From Bryobacterales bacterium (lineage in GTDB: Bacteria > Acidobacteriota > Terriglobia > Bryobacterales > Bryobacteraceae), in assembly GCA_016721425.1 (NCBI GenBank), contig JADKID010000005.1:310001-374000 (forward strand): DNA of 64,000 nucleotides. Reading direction: 5' to 3'. Shown in pieces: positions 7,932 to 16,694 of this stretch. Under the pieces are notes generated by a model. That model worked only from the letters and a program-made list of their open reading frames with translations, searched no databases and was not told where the DNA came from. The position numbers and the translations under genes are program-made. Each line of letters begins with the position of its first letter. The stretch's first letter is position 1.

Positions 7932-8585
7932 CTATTGCTTGCGCGCTACCATGCGCACGATGGGCGCCCGGCCTTCCGGACCGTTGGACCATTCGGCCTG
8001 GGTGGTGCGATCCTCGTAGCGAATAATCCGAAGGCGCTCAAAGGCCCGCAGCAACTGGTTATCCATGTAGCCGGGCGGGCCGCCGGACACGGGCCGGAGC
8101 CCCAAGGCCTGCGCCTCGGCGTGATGGCCTTCGACGATGAGAGTACCGCCGGGCTTCAGCGCCTCGATAAACTTCCTGGCGTTGCGGATGGGCACCATGT
8201 GGATGTACATGCAGATAATGAGGTCGTATTTCTCATGTCCCAGGTCCATGCGCTCAATGTCGCCGGGGCGCGCGTCGAGTTCGACTTTGAGTTTGGCGGC
8301 CTCGGCCTGCGCCTGCTTGACAGCGGCCTGCGAGATGTCGACACCAGTGACCTTCCAGCCCTTGCGCGCCAGATAGATGGCGTTGCGGCCGTTGCCCATG
8401 CCGACGTCGAGTGCGGCACCGGCCTTGAGATTGGCGGTGGATTCCAGGACTAGCGTGCTGGGGTTCACCGGCACCTTGCCATCGGGGTTGAGATAGACCT
8501 GATCCCATCGCGCTCCGGGATTCTTGATGGTTTGGGCTGCCAGCGGCAGGGTCAGGAGAAGCAGAAGGGCTAGGAAGAAGCGCAT
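7932..8585 (-). CDS. Class I SAM-dependent methyltransferase with signal peptide
   Basis: 217 residues from ATG 8585. The methyltransferase core is clear: ALDVGMGNGRNA at 58-69 (SAM-binding glycine loop), VTGVDISQAAV (acidic residue binding ribose), GDIERMDL, and YDLIICMYIHMV before LKPGGTLIVEG. The closest style is the TehB/tellurite-resistance and thiopurine-like small-molecule methyltransferases. The N-terminus MRFFLALLLLLTLPLAAQ is a textbook Sec signal peptide, odd because SAM is cytoplasmic; either the enzyme is retained as a membrane-tethered cytoplasmic form, or the product is exported. It begins two bases after the stop of the copper-binding-like lipoprotein gene. Confidence 0.82.
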   Translation of the reverse strand: MRFFLALLLLLTLPLAAQTIKNPGARWDQVYLNPDGKVPVNPSTLVLESTANLKAGAALDVGMGNGRNAIYLARKGWKVTGVDISQAAVKQAQAEAAKLKVELDARPGDIERMDLGHEKYDLIICMYIHMVPIRNARKFIEALKPGGTLIVEGHHAEAQALGLRPVSGGPPGYMDNQLLRAFERLRIIRYEDRTTQAEWSNGPEGRAPIVRMVARKQ

Positions 8586-8587
8586 AG

Positions 8588-8911
8588 TTAATCCAGTGAG
8601 ATGGACGTCAGCCAGTAGTACAGATCGTTGACGCAAACCGTGGAGCGGATTTTCACGCCCTCCTTGAGTTTCGCGTATTCCGCAGCGTCGGGTACGGGAA
8701 ACTCCATGGTCATGGCCTCCATCCAGCCTTCAATTTTCTGGTGCTGGATGACGGCAACGCGATCAGCGGGTTTGAGCCGCAACACCACGCCCCGCATCTG
8801 ATAGCGCTGTTTGGGTTCACCATATTCGAACTTCGACTCCATCCTACGGGAGCATGCCAGAAAGGCGGCCGGAACCAGCCCGGAAACGAACAGAAATTGC
8901 CGGCGGTGCAT
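8588..8911 (-). CDS. CusF-like metal-binding lipoprotein
   Basis: 107 residues. The N-terminus MHRRQFLFVSGLVPAAFLACS contains a lipobox (FLAC) with the lipidated Cys at 20. The mature domain YQMRGVVLRLKPADRVAV followed by HQKIEGWMEAMTMEFPV matches the CusF/YdeI small beta-barrel (PF11604), where a His and the M-x-M pair bind Cu(I) or Ag(I); here His plus the MTM methionines are kept. Role inferred: periplasmic copper chaperone or a copper-responsive domain. It lies between gcdH (10 bases upstream) and the exported methyltransferase (2 bases downstream) in one transcription unit; no copper pump is adjacent. Confidence 0.75.
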   Translation of the reverse strand: MHRRQFLFVSGLVPAAFLACSRRMESKFEYGEPKQRYQMRGVVLRLKPADRVAVIQHQKIEGWMEAMTMEFPVPDAAEYAKLKEGVKIRSTVCVNDLYYWLTSISLD

Positions 8912-8921
8912 GGGATATTCC

Positions 8922-10091
8922 TTAACGATAAGCGGGGATGCCCGTCACGCGCTCGCCGATGATGAGTGTGTGCATGTGATCCGTGCCTTCATAGGTCTTG
9001 ACGGTCTCCAGATTGCACATATGGCGCATGATGGGGTAGTCATCGATGATGCCGTTGGCGCCCAGCAGATCGCGCGACAGGCGCGCGCATTCCAGCGCCA
9101 TGCCGACATTGTTTTTCTTCAGCATGGAGATATGGGCGAAATCGAGTTTGTGCTGATCCTTGAGGCGGCCACAGTGGATGGCCAGCAACTGGCCCTTGGT
9201 GATCTCCAGCGCCATCCAGGCCAGCTTTTCCTGGACTAGTTGATGAGCGGCGATGGGACGGTCGTCAAACTGTTTGCGCATGAGCGTGTACTGGCGGGCG
9301 GTATCGAAGCAATCCATGGCCGCGCCCAGCACGCCCCAGCCGATACCAAAGCGCGCCTGCGACAAACAGCTGAGCGCGGCCTTGAGGCCGCTCGCCGCGG
9401 GCAGGCGTTGCGAATCCGGAATGCGGCAATCGGCGAACGCCAGAGATGAGGTGATGGACGCCCGCATCGAGAGCTTGCCGTGAATGTCGCTGGTGGAGTA
9501 TCCGGGGGTCCCCTGATCCACGAGAAATCCGCGGAATCCTTCGTCGGTTCTGGCCCACACCACCGCCACGCCGGCCACGCCGCCATTGGTGATCCACGTC
9601 TTTTCGCCGTTTAGAATCCAATCGCCGCCATCCCGTTTTGCGGTAGTGGTCATGCCACCGGGATTGGAGCCGAAGCCCGGCTCGGTCAAACCGAAACAGC
9701 CGATCAACGAGCCTTCGGCGAGCCGGGGCAGATAGCGCTGCCTCTGTTCCTCGCTGCCGTAGGTGAGAATCGGGTACATCACCAGCGCGCCCTGCACGCT
9801 GACGAAGCTGCGCAGGCCGCTATCGCCGCGCTCGAGTTCCTGCATGATGAGGCCGTAGTCGACGTTGCTCATGCCGGCGCAGCCATAGCCATCGAGGTTG
9901 GCGCCGAAAAAGCCCATCTCGCCCATCTGGGGGACGAGGCTGGCGGGAAAGCGGCCCTCGTTGTAGCAGTTCCTGATGACCGGCATCACCTGCTCGTCGA
10001 CAAACTGCCGGGCCGTCTGGCGGACGAGCTTCTCCTCTTCGCTCAAAAGGGAATCGATATGAAGATAGTCCACACCGCGAAAAGTGCTCAT
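8922..10091 (-). CDS. gcdH: Glutaryl-CoA dehydrogenase-type acyl-CoA dehydrogenase
   Basis: 389 residues, full length. Seen: the substrate-binding Arg in SGLRSFVSVQ, FAD contacts in CFGLTEPGFGSNPGGM and KTWITNGG, and the catalytic base Glu in TVKTYEGTDHMH. The LRSFVSVQ plus KTYEGT combination is characteristic of GcdH, the FAD enzyme that oxidises and decarboxylates glutaryl-CoA to crotonyl-CoA during lysine, tryptophan and aromatic degradation; related non-decarboxylating enzymes cannot be excluded. No electron-transfer flavoprotein genes are close by. The gene is followed at 10 bases by the CusF-like lipoprotein gene. Confidence 0.88.
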   Translation of the reverse strand: MSTFRGVDYLHIDSLLSEEEKLVRQTARQFVDEQVMPVIRNCYNEGRFPASLVPQMGEMGFFGANLDGYGCAGMSNVDYGLIMQELERGDSGLRSFVSVQGALVMYPILTYGSEEQRQRYLPRLAEGSLIGCFGLTEPGFGSNPGGMTTTAKRDGGDWILNGEKTWITNGGVAGVAVVWARTDEGFRGFLVDQGTPGYSTSDIHGKLSMRASITSSLAFADCRIPDSQRLPAASGLKAALSCLSQARFGIGWGVLGAAMDCFDTARQYTLMRKQFDDRPIAAHQLVQEKLAWMALEITKGQLLAIHCGRLKDQHKLDFAHISMLKKNNVGMALECARLSRDLLGANGIIDDYPIMRHMCNLETVKTYEGTDHMHTLIIGERVTGIPAYR

Positions 10092-10158
10092 GCCTCCATG
10101 GTAGTACCGGATATTCCCTCTGAGAGGAATGGGGGGGGATCCGCACTACTCCAATGGT

Positions 10159-11871
10159 ATGTGGCTGTGGCTCCTGATGATCTCGACGGCAGATCCGGCC
10201 TATCTCGCGCTGCGCGAGGGGCGGCTGGATGACGCCGTGGCACTGTTTCAACTGGCCGTCTGGCAGCAACCGGAGCACGTGCACCTGCGTATGGATCTGG
10301 CCTACACGCTGCTACGGACTGGCGAGCGGGAGCGCGCGCGGGACGAATTTGAGGCGGCTTTGCGGCGCCAGCCGGGAGATGCAGCGGCCGAGCTGGAGTA
10401 TGCCTTTCTTTGCTACGAGACACGCCGGCCGGCTGAGGCAAGACGGGTATTCCAGAAGCTGAGCGCATCGGCGGAGCCTCTGGTGCGAACCACGGCAGCG
10501 GCGGCCTTTGAGCAGGTGGACCGGCCGCTGCGCGAGGGTATTGAGCGGTGGCGGCGGGCGCTGGCGCTGGCACCGGCTCAGTGGTCCGGCCATGAGGAAC
10601 TGGCGCACCTGGCTGAACAGCGGGAAGAGTTTGAACTGGCGGCGGAGCAATATGAACTGGCGTGGAAGCTGCGGCCAGCCAAGACGGAGCTACTGCTGGC
10701 GCTGGAGCGGGTCTGGAGCGCGCTGGACAGGCCCCAGGAGGCGCGTGCTGCGCTGGTGGCTGCTTGGCGTACCGGGCCGCCAAGAGTCGCGGAGAGGGCC
10801 AGGGAGCGCTTAAATGGGGCAATCCCCTCGGAGACCGAGATGGCGCTCGCGACGCCGGCGGTGGCCGCTGGCGCGAAAGAAGAAGCTGTTGTGCACGCCA
10901 AGGAGATGGGCCTCAAGTCTCTGGAGCAGAGCTACCTGGCCGACGCGCATCGTTATCTGACGCTGGCTAACCAGCAGGCCCCCGACGACGCCGAGGTGCA
11001 GTACGGGCTCGGCGTGGTGGAAAACCTCCGGGGGCGGAATGGGGAGGCGGTGCATTGGTTTGCGGCGGCACGGAGATCCAAGGACTCGCGGGTGTCGGGT
11101 GCGGCGCAAACGGCCTATGACAACCTGCGGCAGGAGGCGCGCGGGTTCGCGTTTGCGGCCTGGGCTGTGCCCTTCTACTCCTCGCGCTGGCAGGACATGT
11201 TTCTCTATGGCCAGATGCGCGGCGAGTACAGGCTGAAGGGCGGGCAGCTTACGCCATACGTTTCTTTGCGCATGGTTGGGAATGTGCGAGGCCGACACGC
11301 CGGACCGTGGGCGATCTCGCCGCAGTACCTCTCCGAAACTAGCGTGATTGCTGCGGGCGGATTGCAGTGGCGCATCCGGCATAATCTCTTTGCGTGGGGA
11401 GAGGCCGGACAGTCCTTCAGCTATCTGGGCCGACGGGAGGACACGGGCTTCTCGCGGCCGGATTACCGGGGCGGTCTCTCCTGGCTCAAGGGCTGGGGTA
11501 GGCTGCTGGGAGCTGGCGAGGCGGGCTGGTTCGCCGAGACAGGACTGGACCCGGTTTACGCCAGCCGTTTCCAGCACAACCTGTTTTTGTACTCGCAAAC
11601 GCGCACCGGCTATACGCTGCCACTGGCAGCCGGCGGGGCACAGGTTCAGTTGCTGATGCACTGGAACGTCACAGTGGACCGCAACCGGGAGTGGTGGGGC
11701 AATCTAGCGGAGGCTGGACCAGGTGTCCGCATGCAGTTGCCGGGTTTGCCAGCGGGGATGACGATCCGCGCCGAGTTCCTGCGCGGAGCGCACCTGCAGA
11801 ATCACGGCAATCCGCTGCGCCCCAACTATTGGGATTTCCGCTCGGGGGTCTGGTATGCGTTTTCTCGTTAG
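10159..11871 (+). CDS. TPR protein with C-terminal outer-membrane barrel (NfrA/PgaA-like)
   Basis: 570 residues from ATG 10159; ATG 10129 is also in frame but sits too close to its purine stretch. Residues 5-320 are tetratricopeptide repeats (LREGRLDDAVALFQLAV, AYTLLRTGERERARDEFEAAL, and a late QYGLGVVENLRGRNGEA). The last 240 residues switch to beta-strand character with aromatic girdles (MFLYGQMRGEYRLKGG, NLFLYSQTRTGYTLPLA) and end in YWDFRSGVWYAFSR, an outer-membrane terminal strand. This TPR-plus-barrel plan is that of PgaA, BcsC and the N4-adsorption protein NfrA, which export or bind polysaccharide. It overlaps the next gene by 17 bases, so the two are co-translated. Confidence 0.75.
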   Translation: MWLWLLMISTADPAYLALREGRLDDAVALFQLAVWQQPEHVHLRMDLAYTLLRTGERERARDEFEAALRRQPGDAAAELEYAFLCYETRRPAEARRVFQKLSASAEPLVRTTAAAAFEQVDRPLREGIERWRRALALAPAQWSGHEELAHLAEQREEFELAAEQYELAWKLRPAKTELLLALERVWSALDRPQEARAALVAAWRTGPPRVAERARERLNGAIPSETEMALATPAVAAGAKEEAVVHAKEMGLKSLEQSYLADAHRYLTLANQQAPDDAEVQYGLGVVENLRGRNGEAVHWFAAARRSKDSRVSGAAQTAYDNLRQEARGFAFAAWAVPFYSSRWQDMFLYGQMRGEYRLKGGQLTPYVSLRMVGNVRGRHAGPWAISPQYLSETSVIAAGGLQWRIRHNLFAWGEAGQSFSYLGRREDTGFSRPDYRGGLSWLKGWGRLLGAGEAGWFAETGLDPVYASRFQHNLFLYSQTRTGYTLPLAAGGAQVQLLMHWNVTVDRNREWWGNLAEAGPGVRMQLPGLPAGMTIRAEFLRGAHLQNHGNPLRPNYWDFRSGVWYAFSR

Positions 11872-13666
11872 CCTGATGCTCCTCGCCTGGCCGCTGGCCG
11901 GCTCGTGGCCGCGGGTGCTGAAGAGCGCCGGCCTAGCGTCTGACTCGGTTGCGATCCTCACGGGAGACAGCCTGGAGGGCCGGACGCTCGGCTTTCGGGC
12001 CACCGGCGCGCAGGTGACGGTGCGCAGCGTGGTGGACAGGATTGATCCGTCGCTGGAGATCGTCTGGGAGGAGGCAGTTTCGGTGCCCATTTTCGCAGTG
12101 CCCGCCGGCGCGACGGTGTTTACGCGCGAACGGTGGAGTGGAGCGCCGTTGGCGGCGGGCTGGCGGAGCGCAGGGAAGGTTCATTTCTGGACTGCGGTCG
12201 AGATTGGCGAGCGCGGCTACGAGCGGTTCCCCTATCTGCCGCAGGCGCTGGCGGAACTTGGCCTCCGCGCTCGGGTGGAGAGCCGCGGCCTATGGGCGTT
12301 CTTTGACTCCTCCTACCGCCTGAGAGCCGATCCCGACTATCTGGCGGCGCGATGGAGGCGCGGCGGCATCGCGGCCTTGCACATCGCGGCATGGCACTAT
12401 TGGGAGGCAGATCCGCAACGCGACTTGTGGCTGAAGAAGTTGATCGCCGCCTGCCACCGCCACGCCATCACGACGTACGCCTGGATTGAGCTGCCGCACG
12501 TGAGCGAGGAGTTCTGGAGGGAGCATCCCGAGTGGCGCGAGCAGACCGCCGCCGGACAGGACGCCCATCTGGACTGGCGCAAGCTGATGAACCTGAGCGA
12601 CCCGGCGTGTTCCGCGGCTGTGGAGCGCGGTCTGCGCGCCCTGGTGGAGCGGTTTGACTGGGACGGCGTCAACCTGGGCGAGCTCTACTTTGAATCGTTG
12701 GAGGGCTATCAGAATCCGGCGCGCTTCACACCGTTCCACCCTCACGTGCGAGGCGAATTCCGCCAGGCGTACGGCTTTGATCCCGCCGAGCTCTATGATG
12801 CGAAGTCGCGCCGCCACCATGCCCGGGACGTGGCGCCGATGCGTCAGTTTCTGGACTATCGGGCGAAGCTGGCTGCGCAGTTGCAGCGCCAGTGGATGGA
12901 GCGTCTACAGGCCATGAAGTCCGGCAAGCCGTGGCTGAATGTCGTTCTGACCCATGTAGACGACCGGTTCGATGCCACAATGCGGGATAAGCTCGGCGCC
13001 GACGCCGCCAGCCTGCTGCCCGCCGCCGCCGCGTTGGGCGCCACGTTTCTAGTGGAGGACCCGGCTACGGTTTGGCATCTCGGGCCGGAGCGCTATCCCG
13101 AGATGGCTCGCCGCTACGCCGCCATCACCCCGCCCGGCGCCCGGCTTGCCGTTGACCTGAATATTGTGGAGCGCTATCAGGATGTGTACCCCACCAAGCA
13201 ACAGACCGGTGGCGAGCTACTTCAGCTGGTGCATAGCGCGGCTGGTGCCTTCCCACAGGTGGCACTGTATTTTGAAAACTCCATTGCCTCGGTGGACTGG
13301 CCGATGGTGGCGGGCGCTGCCGCTGCCGCGGAGGTGCAATTCCTGGATGGAGGCGCACTACAAATCAGCTCAGCACAGCCGGTGGCTCTGCACTGGCCGG
13401 CGTGCGCACAGGTGGATGGAAAGCCGTGGCTCGTACGAAGCGGACATTTGCTGCTCCTTCCACGCGGTGGTGGAAGAGTGGAAACTTGCGATGGTCCCAA
13501 CGTGCCGGCGCTTCTCGATTTCAATGGCCAGTTGCACGACGTTCAGGCTGGAAGCGGACAGCTGACCATCCGGTATAGCTCGCAGTCTCGCGCAATCGCG
13601 GTTCTCCCTGGAGGGAGGGAGATCCTGCTGCCGCCCGGCGAAAACCAGACCGTTAGATTGCCCTAG
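11855..13666 (+). CDS. Exported TIM-barrel glycoside-hydrolase-like protein (GHL10/PgaB-like)
   Basis: 603 residues beginning with a Sec signal peptide (MRFLVSLMLLAWPLAGSWP). A TIM-barrel core runs from about residue 150 to 500: GGIAALHIAAWHYWEAD, AITTYAWIELPHVSEEFW, MNLSDPACSAAVERGLRAL and FDWDGVNLGELYFESLEGY, where the Glu of LGELYFE is a candidate catalytic acid. The layout resembles the GHL10/GHL13 glycosidase-like barrels, including the C-terminal half of PgaB and PelA; no polysaccharide-deacetylase domain is visible. The C-terminal 110 residues look like a beta-sandwich. The start lies inside the end of the TPR-barrel gene, strongly linking it to polysaccharide processing at the export port. 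Substrate unknown. Confidence 0.72.
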   Translation: MRFLVSLMLLAWPLAGSWPRVLKSAGLASDSVAILTGDSLEGRTLGFRATGAQVTVRSVVDRIDPSLEIVWEEAVSVPIFAVPAGATVFTRERWSGAPLAAGWRSAGKVHFWTAVEIGERGYERFPYLPQALAELGLRARVESRGLWAFFDSSYRLRADPDYLAARWRRGGIAALHIAAWHYWEADPQRDLWLKKLIAACHRHAITTYAWIELPHVSEEFWREHPEWREQTAAGQDAHLDWRKLMNLSDPACSAAVERGLRALVERFDWDGVNLGELYFESLEGYQNPARFTPFHPHVRGEFRQAYGFDPAELYDAKSRRHHARDVAPMRQFLDYRAKLAAQLQRQWMERLQAMKSGKPWLNVVLTHVDDRFDATMRDKLGADAASLLPAAAALGATFLVEDPATVWHLGPERYPEMARRYAAITPPGARLAVDLNIVERYQDVYPTKQQTGGELLQLVHSAAGAFPQVALYFENSIASVDWPMVAGAAAAAEVQFLDGGALQISSAQPVALHWPACAQVDGKPWLVRSGHLLLLPRGGGRVETCDGPNVPALLDFNGQLHDVQAGSGQLTIRYSSQSRAIAVLPGGREILLPPGENQTVRLP

Positions 13667-14967
13667 TTGACGCGGACGACTTCGCCGTCTTTCAGCCCTT
13701 CGAGAACCGCGACCTGGGTGCCATTGCTGGAGCCCAGCTTCACGGTACGCTTTTCGAAGCCGGTGGCGCTTTTCACGTAGATGACATCCTTCTCGCCATC
13801 CCGTTCCACGGCGGAAGCGGGTGCAACCAGGACGTCCTGCTCCCGCGCGAGCAGCACGTCCGCCGATGCGGAGAGGTCCGGAATAATCTTCTTGTCGACG
13901 TTAGTGATCTGGACCCGCACGGGTACGCTGCGAATGTAATACTGCGACCGGCCTCCGCTGACGGCAAGCGCGCCGATGGAGTAGACCTTACCCTTGTAGT
14001 TCGCGCCCGGGAAAGCGTCCAAACCGATGGAGGCTTCCTGTCCAATGCGGAAGGTGCTGCTCTCGGATTGATTGATGGCGCCCTCCACCTGCATTGTGGC
14101 CGGGTCAATGATCTTGGCGACAGGCTGGCCGGGGCCGACGCGATCGCCAATGGCGAGAGATACTTGATCGCCTCCGGGCCGGTTGATCGTCTGCACCACG
14201 ACCATACCGTCCATGGGCGCCTTGATCACCACACGCTTCAGATCGTCTTCGTGTCTTTCCACGTGCTGATCTTCCATGATCTTGCCGATCTCCAGCATTC
14301 GCATATCGGCCTTCTGCGAGACCAGCTTCTGAGGTACGTCGGTCAGAAGTTCCTTGTATGCGGCATCCGCCTCTTCCACGGCCAGCTTCAACATTTCGCG
14401 ATCGATGTCGGTACGGATTTCGGTAGTCTTCTGATCCAGCTTCGCCTTGTCGAGTGCCGCCTTGGCGGTACGCAGGGACTGGTTGAGGTTCTCCATGTCG
14501 AGTTCCTGTTCCACCTTGCGTTTCTTGAGATCGTTCTCTTTGTCGCGCAGGCCGGCGATTGTGTCGTCGAGATGGTCCTTCATGGACTGGCTGTCAAACT
14601 CAGCGACTACTTCGCCCTTCTTGATCCAGGAACCAGACGGCGCCAGTTTCAGGACGACCATGCCACCGCCACCCTCCGGACTGCGCAACCGGGGCACCAC
14701 GATGTTGGCGAAACTGCGAGCTGACGTCTGCCCTGTAACGCGTAGCCGAACCTCCAGGGGCCCGCGCTGCACGGTCGCAGTGCGGAACGATGCCGTTGCC
14801 ACCTGCTGCGCCTGCTGCTGGCGGTTGGAGTTCATGTAATAGAGGATCCCGGCGCCTACTCCGATCAGGCCTAGGAAGAGAAACACTTTGGGCATCACGC
14901 TGGGCCGCTTTGGCGGGACTTGCGCCGAGCTTCGCGACGGCTCGGCTTCGGGCTGGGGATTCGTCAT
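13663..14967 (-). CDS. HlyD/MacA-type periplasmic adaptor (efflux membrane fusion protein)
   Basis: 434 residues from ATG 14967. A proline-rich cytoplasmic N-terminus is followed by one membrane helix (VFLFLGLIGVGAGILYYM), a lipoyl half-motif, a long alpha-helical hairpin (about residues 110-230, rich in heptads such as LRTAKAALDKAKLDQK), the second lipoyl half (VVIKAPMDGMVVV) and beta-barrel and membrane-proximal domains. This is the adaptor of tripartite ABC or RND exporters, closest in style to MacA. No ATPase, permease or TolC-like gene is adjacent, so its partner lies elsewhere. Its stop codon overlaps the convergent glycosidase-like gene by four bases. Confidence 0.85.
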   Translation of the reverse strand: MTNPQPEAEPSRSSAQVPPKRPSVMPKVFLFLGLIGVGAGILYYMNSNRQQQAQQVATASFRTATVQRGPLEVRLRVTGQTSARSFANIVVPRLRSPEGGGGMVVLKLAPSGSWIKKGEVVAEFDSQSMKDHLDDTIAGLRDKENDLKKRKVEQELDMENLNQSLRTAKAALDKAKLDQKTTEIRTDIDREMLKLAVEEADAAYKELLTDVPQKLVSQKADMRMLEIGKIMEDQHVERHEDDLKRVVIKAPMDGMVVVQTINRPGGDQVSLAIGDRVGPGQPVAKIIDPATMQVEGAINQSESSTFRIGQEASIGLDAFPGANYKGKVYSIGALAVSGGRSQYYIRSVPVRVQITNVDKKIIPDLSASADVLLAREQDVLVAPASAVERDGEKDVIYVKSATGFEKRTVKLGSSNGTQVAVLEGLKDGEVVRVN

Positions 14968-15036
14968 CGCAGGCATTGGATACACTGAGCCTTTCTAGTT
15001 TCTAGACGCGCCAACATGGGAAAAGGCGCATGTGCA

Positions 15037-15055
15037 GGCTGTCTTGGTTACAGCC
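15037..15055 (-). terminator. Weak stem-loop downstream of galE
   Basis: GGCTGT and ACAGCC form a six-pair stem with a seven-base loop 8 bases past the galE stop. No immediate T-run follows on the minus strand (the nearest is a four-T run about ten bases on), so it may be a partial terminator or an mRNA-stabilising hairpin. Confidence 0.3.
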
Positions 15056-15062
15056 AATCGGT

Positions 15063-16043
15063 TTACAGCGTCCCGTGCCGTTTGGCATCGAACGCCCAGG
15101 CGCTCTCCACCATCGACTCCAGAGTGGCGTAGCGTGGCTGCCAGGCCATTGTTTGCTTTAACTTGGAGGAATCCGCGACTAGTTCAGCAGGGTCGCCTTC
15201 GCGCCGCGGTCCAAAGGTGTGGGGAACCGGCTTACCCGTCACCCGTTCCGCCGCTTGCATGACTTGCAGAACTGAGTACCCATGTCCAGCACCAGCGTTG
15301 AAGATCCGGGAGGGACCTCCGGCCATCAACGAATCCAGGGCCGCCAGGTGGGCGGCCGCCAGGTCGGAGACGTGGACATAGTCGCGGATGCAGGTCCCGT
15401 CCGATGTTGGGTAGTCCTGGCCAAAGATCGTGAGCGGTTTACCGGTGCGGATAGCGCGGAAAACCAGCGGGATCAGGTGGGTCTCCGGTTCGTGCTCTTC
15501 GCCGATGCCCCATTGGCTCTCGGCCCCGCAGGCATTGAAATAGCGCAGGATCACAGAGCGCAAGCCCGAGCATTGGTCCATCCAGCGCAGCGTGGTCTCC
15601 GTCATCAGTTTGGACTCACCATACGGATTGACCGGGCGCAATGGCGCGGTCTCTGGAATGGGCGTGGATTCCGGGGTACCGTAGACGGCGGCGGTGGAGC
15701 TAAATACTAAGCGGCGGACGTTAGCCTTCCGCATGGCGGAGAGAAGGGAGAGCGAGCCGCCGACGTTGTTGCGGAAGTACTTCTCCGGCTCTCCAACGCT
15801 TTCTCCGACAGCGATAAATGCCGCGAAATGCACGACGGCGTCGAATTGATGCGCGGCGAATAGCCGGGCCAACCCTGCCGCATCGTGGAGGTTCACCACG
15901 TTCAGGCGGCCCTCGGGTACGTTGTGCGCGTAGCCCTTCGATAGATCGTCCAGCACCTGGACGTCGTGACCCTGCGCGAGCAGCGCGTGCGTCGTATGGG
16001 AGCCGATGTAGCCGGCGCCGCCGGTGACCAGTATCTTTGCCAT
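15063..16043 (-). CDS. galE: UDP-glucose 4-epimerase
   Basis: 326 residues, full length. The Rossmann NAD loop TGGAGYIGSH starts at residue 7; FSSTAAVYGTPES carries the catalytic Ser, and NPYGESKLMTE the Tyr-x-x-x-Lys pair. RYFNACGA, DYPTSDGTCIRDYVHVSDLA and PRREGDPAELVADSSK are all diagnostic of GalE. The enzyme interconverts UDP-glucose and UDP-galactose for envelope polysaccharide synthesis and galactose use. The start codon lies only seven bases past the T-run of a strong hairpin that follows the glutathione peroxidase gene, so expression from upstream must pass that terminator. Confidence 0.96.
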   Translation of the reverse strand: MAKILVTGGAGYIGSHTTHALLAQGHDVQVLDDLSKGYAHNVPEGRLNVVNLHDAAGLARLFAAHQFDAVVHFAAFIAVGESVGEPEKYFRNNVGGSLSLLSAMRKANVRRLVFSSTAAVYGTPESTPIPETAPLRPVNPYGESKLMTETTLRWMDQCSGLRSVILRYFNACGAESQWGIGEEHEPETHLIPLVFRAIRTGKPLTIFGQDYPTSDGTCIRDYVHVSDLAAAHLAALDSLMAGGPSRIFNAGAGHGYSVLQVMQAAERVTGKPVPHTFGPRREGDPAELVADSSKLKQTMAWQPRYATLESMVESAWAFDAKRHGTL

Positions 16044-16049
16044 ATAGAG

Positions 16050-16090
16050 AAAAAGGGATCGGCTCGCCCGTTTGGGCGGGTCAATCCCTT
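16050..16090 (-). terminator. Rho-independent terminator after the glutathione peroxidase gene
   Basis: On the minus strand a long interrupted stem is formed by AAGGGAT (16084-16090) pairing with ATCCCTT (16053-16059) around an inner CCCGCCC/GGGCGAG-type stem, followed by TTTTT at 16050-16054. It sits between the gpx stop (16116) and the galE ATG (16041-16043). Confidence 0.85.
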
Positions 16091-16115
16091 AGGCTATCAG
16101 AATCCGTCCAGCCCG

Positions 16116-16649
16116 CTACTGCAGAGCCTTCTCGATGGCAGCGGTGAGTTCGGGCGATTCGGGCGCCACAGCGGGCTCGAAGCGGGCAATGGCCTTGCCG
16201 TCCTTGCCCACCAGGAACTTTGTGAAGTTCCACTTCACGTCTCCGCCCTTGGCGGCGGTCAAGTACTTGTAGAGCGGCGTGATGTCATCGCCCTTGACGC
16301 TGACCTTTGACATGATGGGGAACGTGACGCTGTACTTGCGCGAGCAGAATTCCTTGATTTCGGTGTCAGACCCGGGCTCCTGAGCTCCGAAATTGTTGGC
16401 CGGAACGCCGACCAGTACCAGTCCTTTGCTTTTGTATTTCTGGTAGAGGCTCTCCAGCCCGGTGTACTGCGGCGTGTAGCCGCACTTGCTGGCCACGTTG
16501 ACGAAGAGAACGACCTTCCCCTCCATGGACTTTAAGGGAGTGGCCTTCCCGTCGATGTTGTTCATGGTGAAATCGTAGATGCCGTTGGCGGCGGTAAGGC
16601 TCATGGCAATCAGCAAAATGCTTCCAATCGAGTATAGAATCGCTTTCAT
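16116..16649 (-). CDS. Exported glutathione peroxidase-family thiol peroxidase
   Basis: 177 residues with a signal peptide (MKAILYSIGSILLIAMSLTAANG). The GPx fold is complete: LFVNVASKCGYTPQY holds the peroxidatic Cys (not selenocysteine), PANNFGAQEPGSD the Gln, and DVKWNFTKFLVGKDG the Trp-Asn pair of the catalytic tetrad. Bacterial Cys-GPx enzymes usually draw electrons from thioredoxin rather than glutathione. Export would place it in the periplasm, so its reductant is unclear. It diverges from the enoyl-CoA-hydratase-like gene across 45 bases and ends in a clear terminator. Confidence 0.9.
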   Translation of the reverse strand: MKAILYSIGSILLIAMSLTAANGIYDFTMNNIDGKATPLKSMEGKVVLFVNVASKCGYTPQYTGLESLYQKYKSKGLVLVGVPANNFGAQEPGSDTEIKEFCSRKYSVTFPIMSKVSVKGDDITPLYKYLTAAKGGDVKWNFTKFLVGKDGKAIARFEPAVAPESPELTAAIEKALQ

Positions 16650-16694
16650 GGTTGCTTGGATGCGGGCAGTTCGTAGGGAGACTCGGAAATAGCG

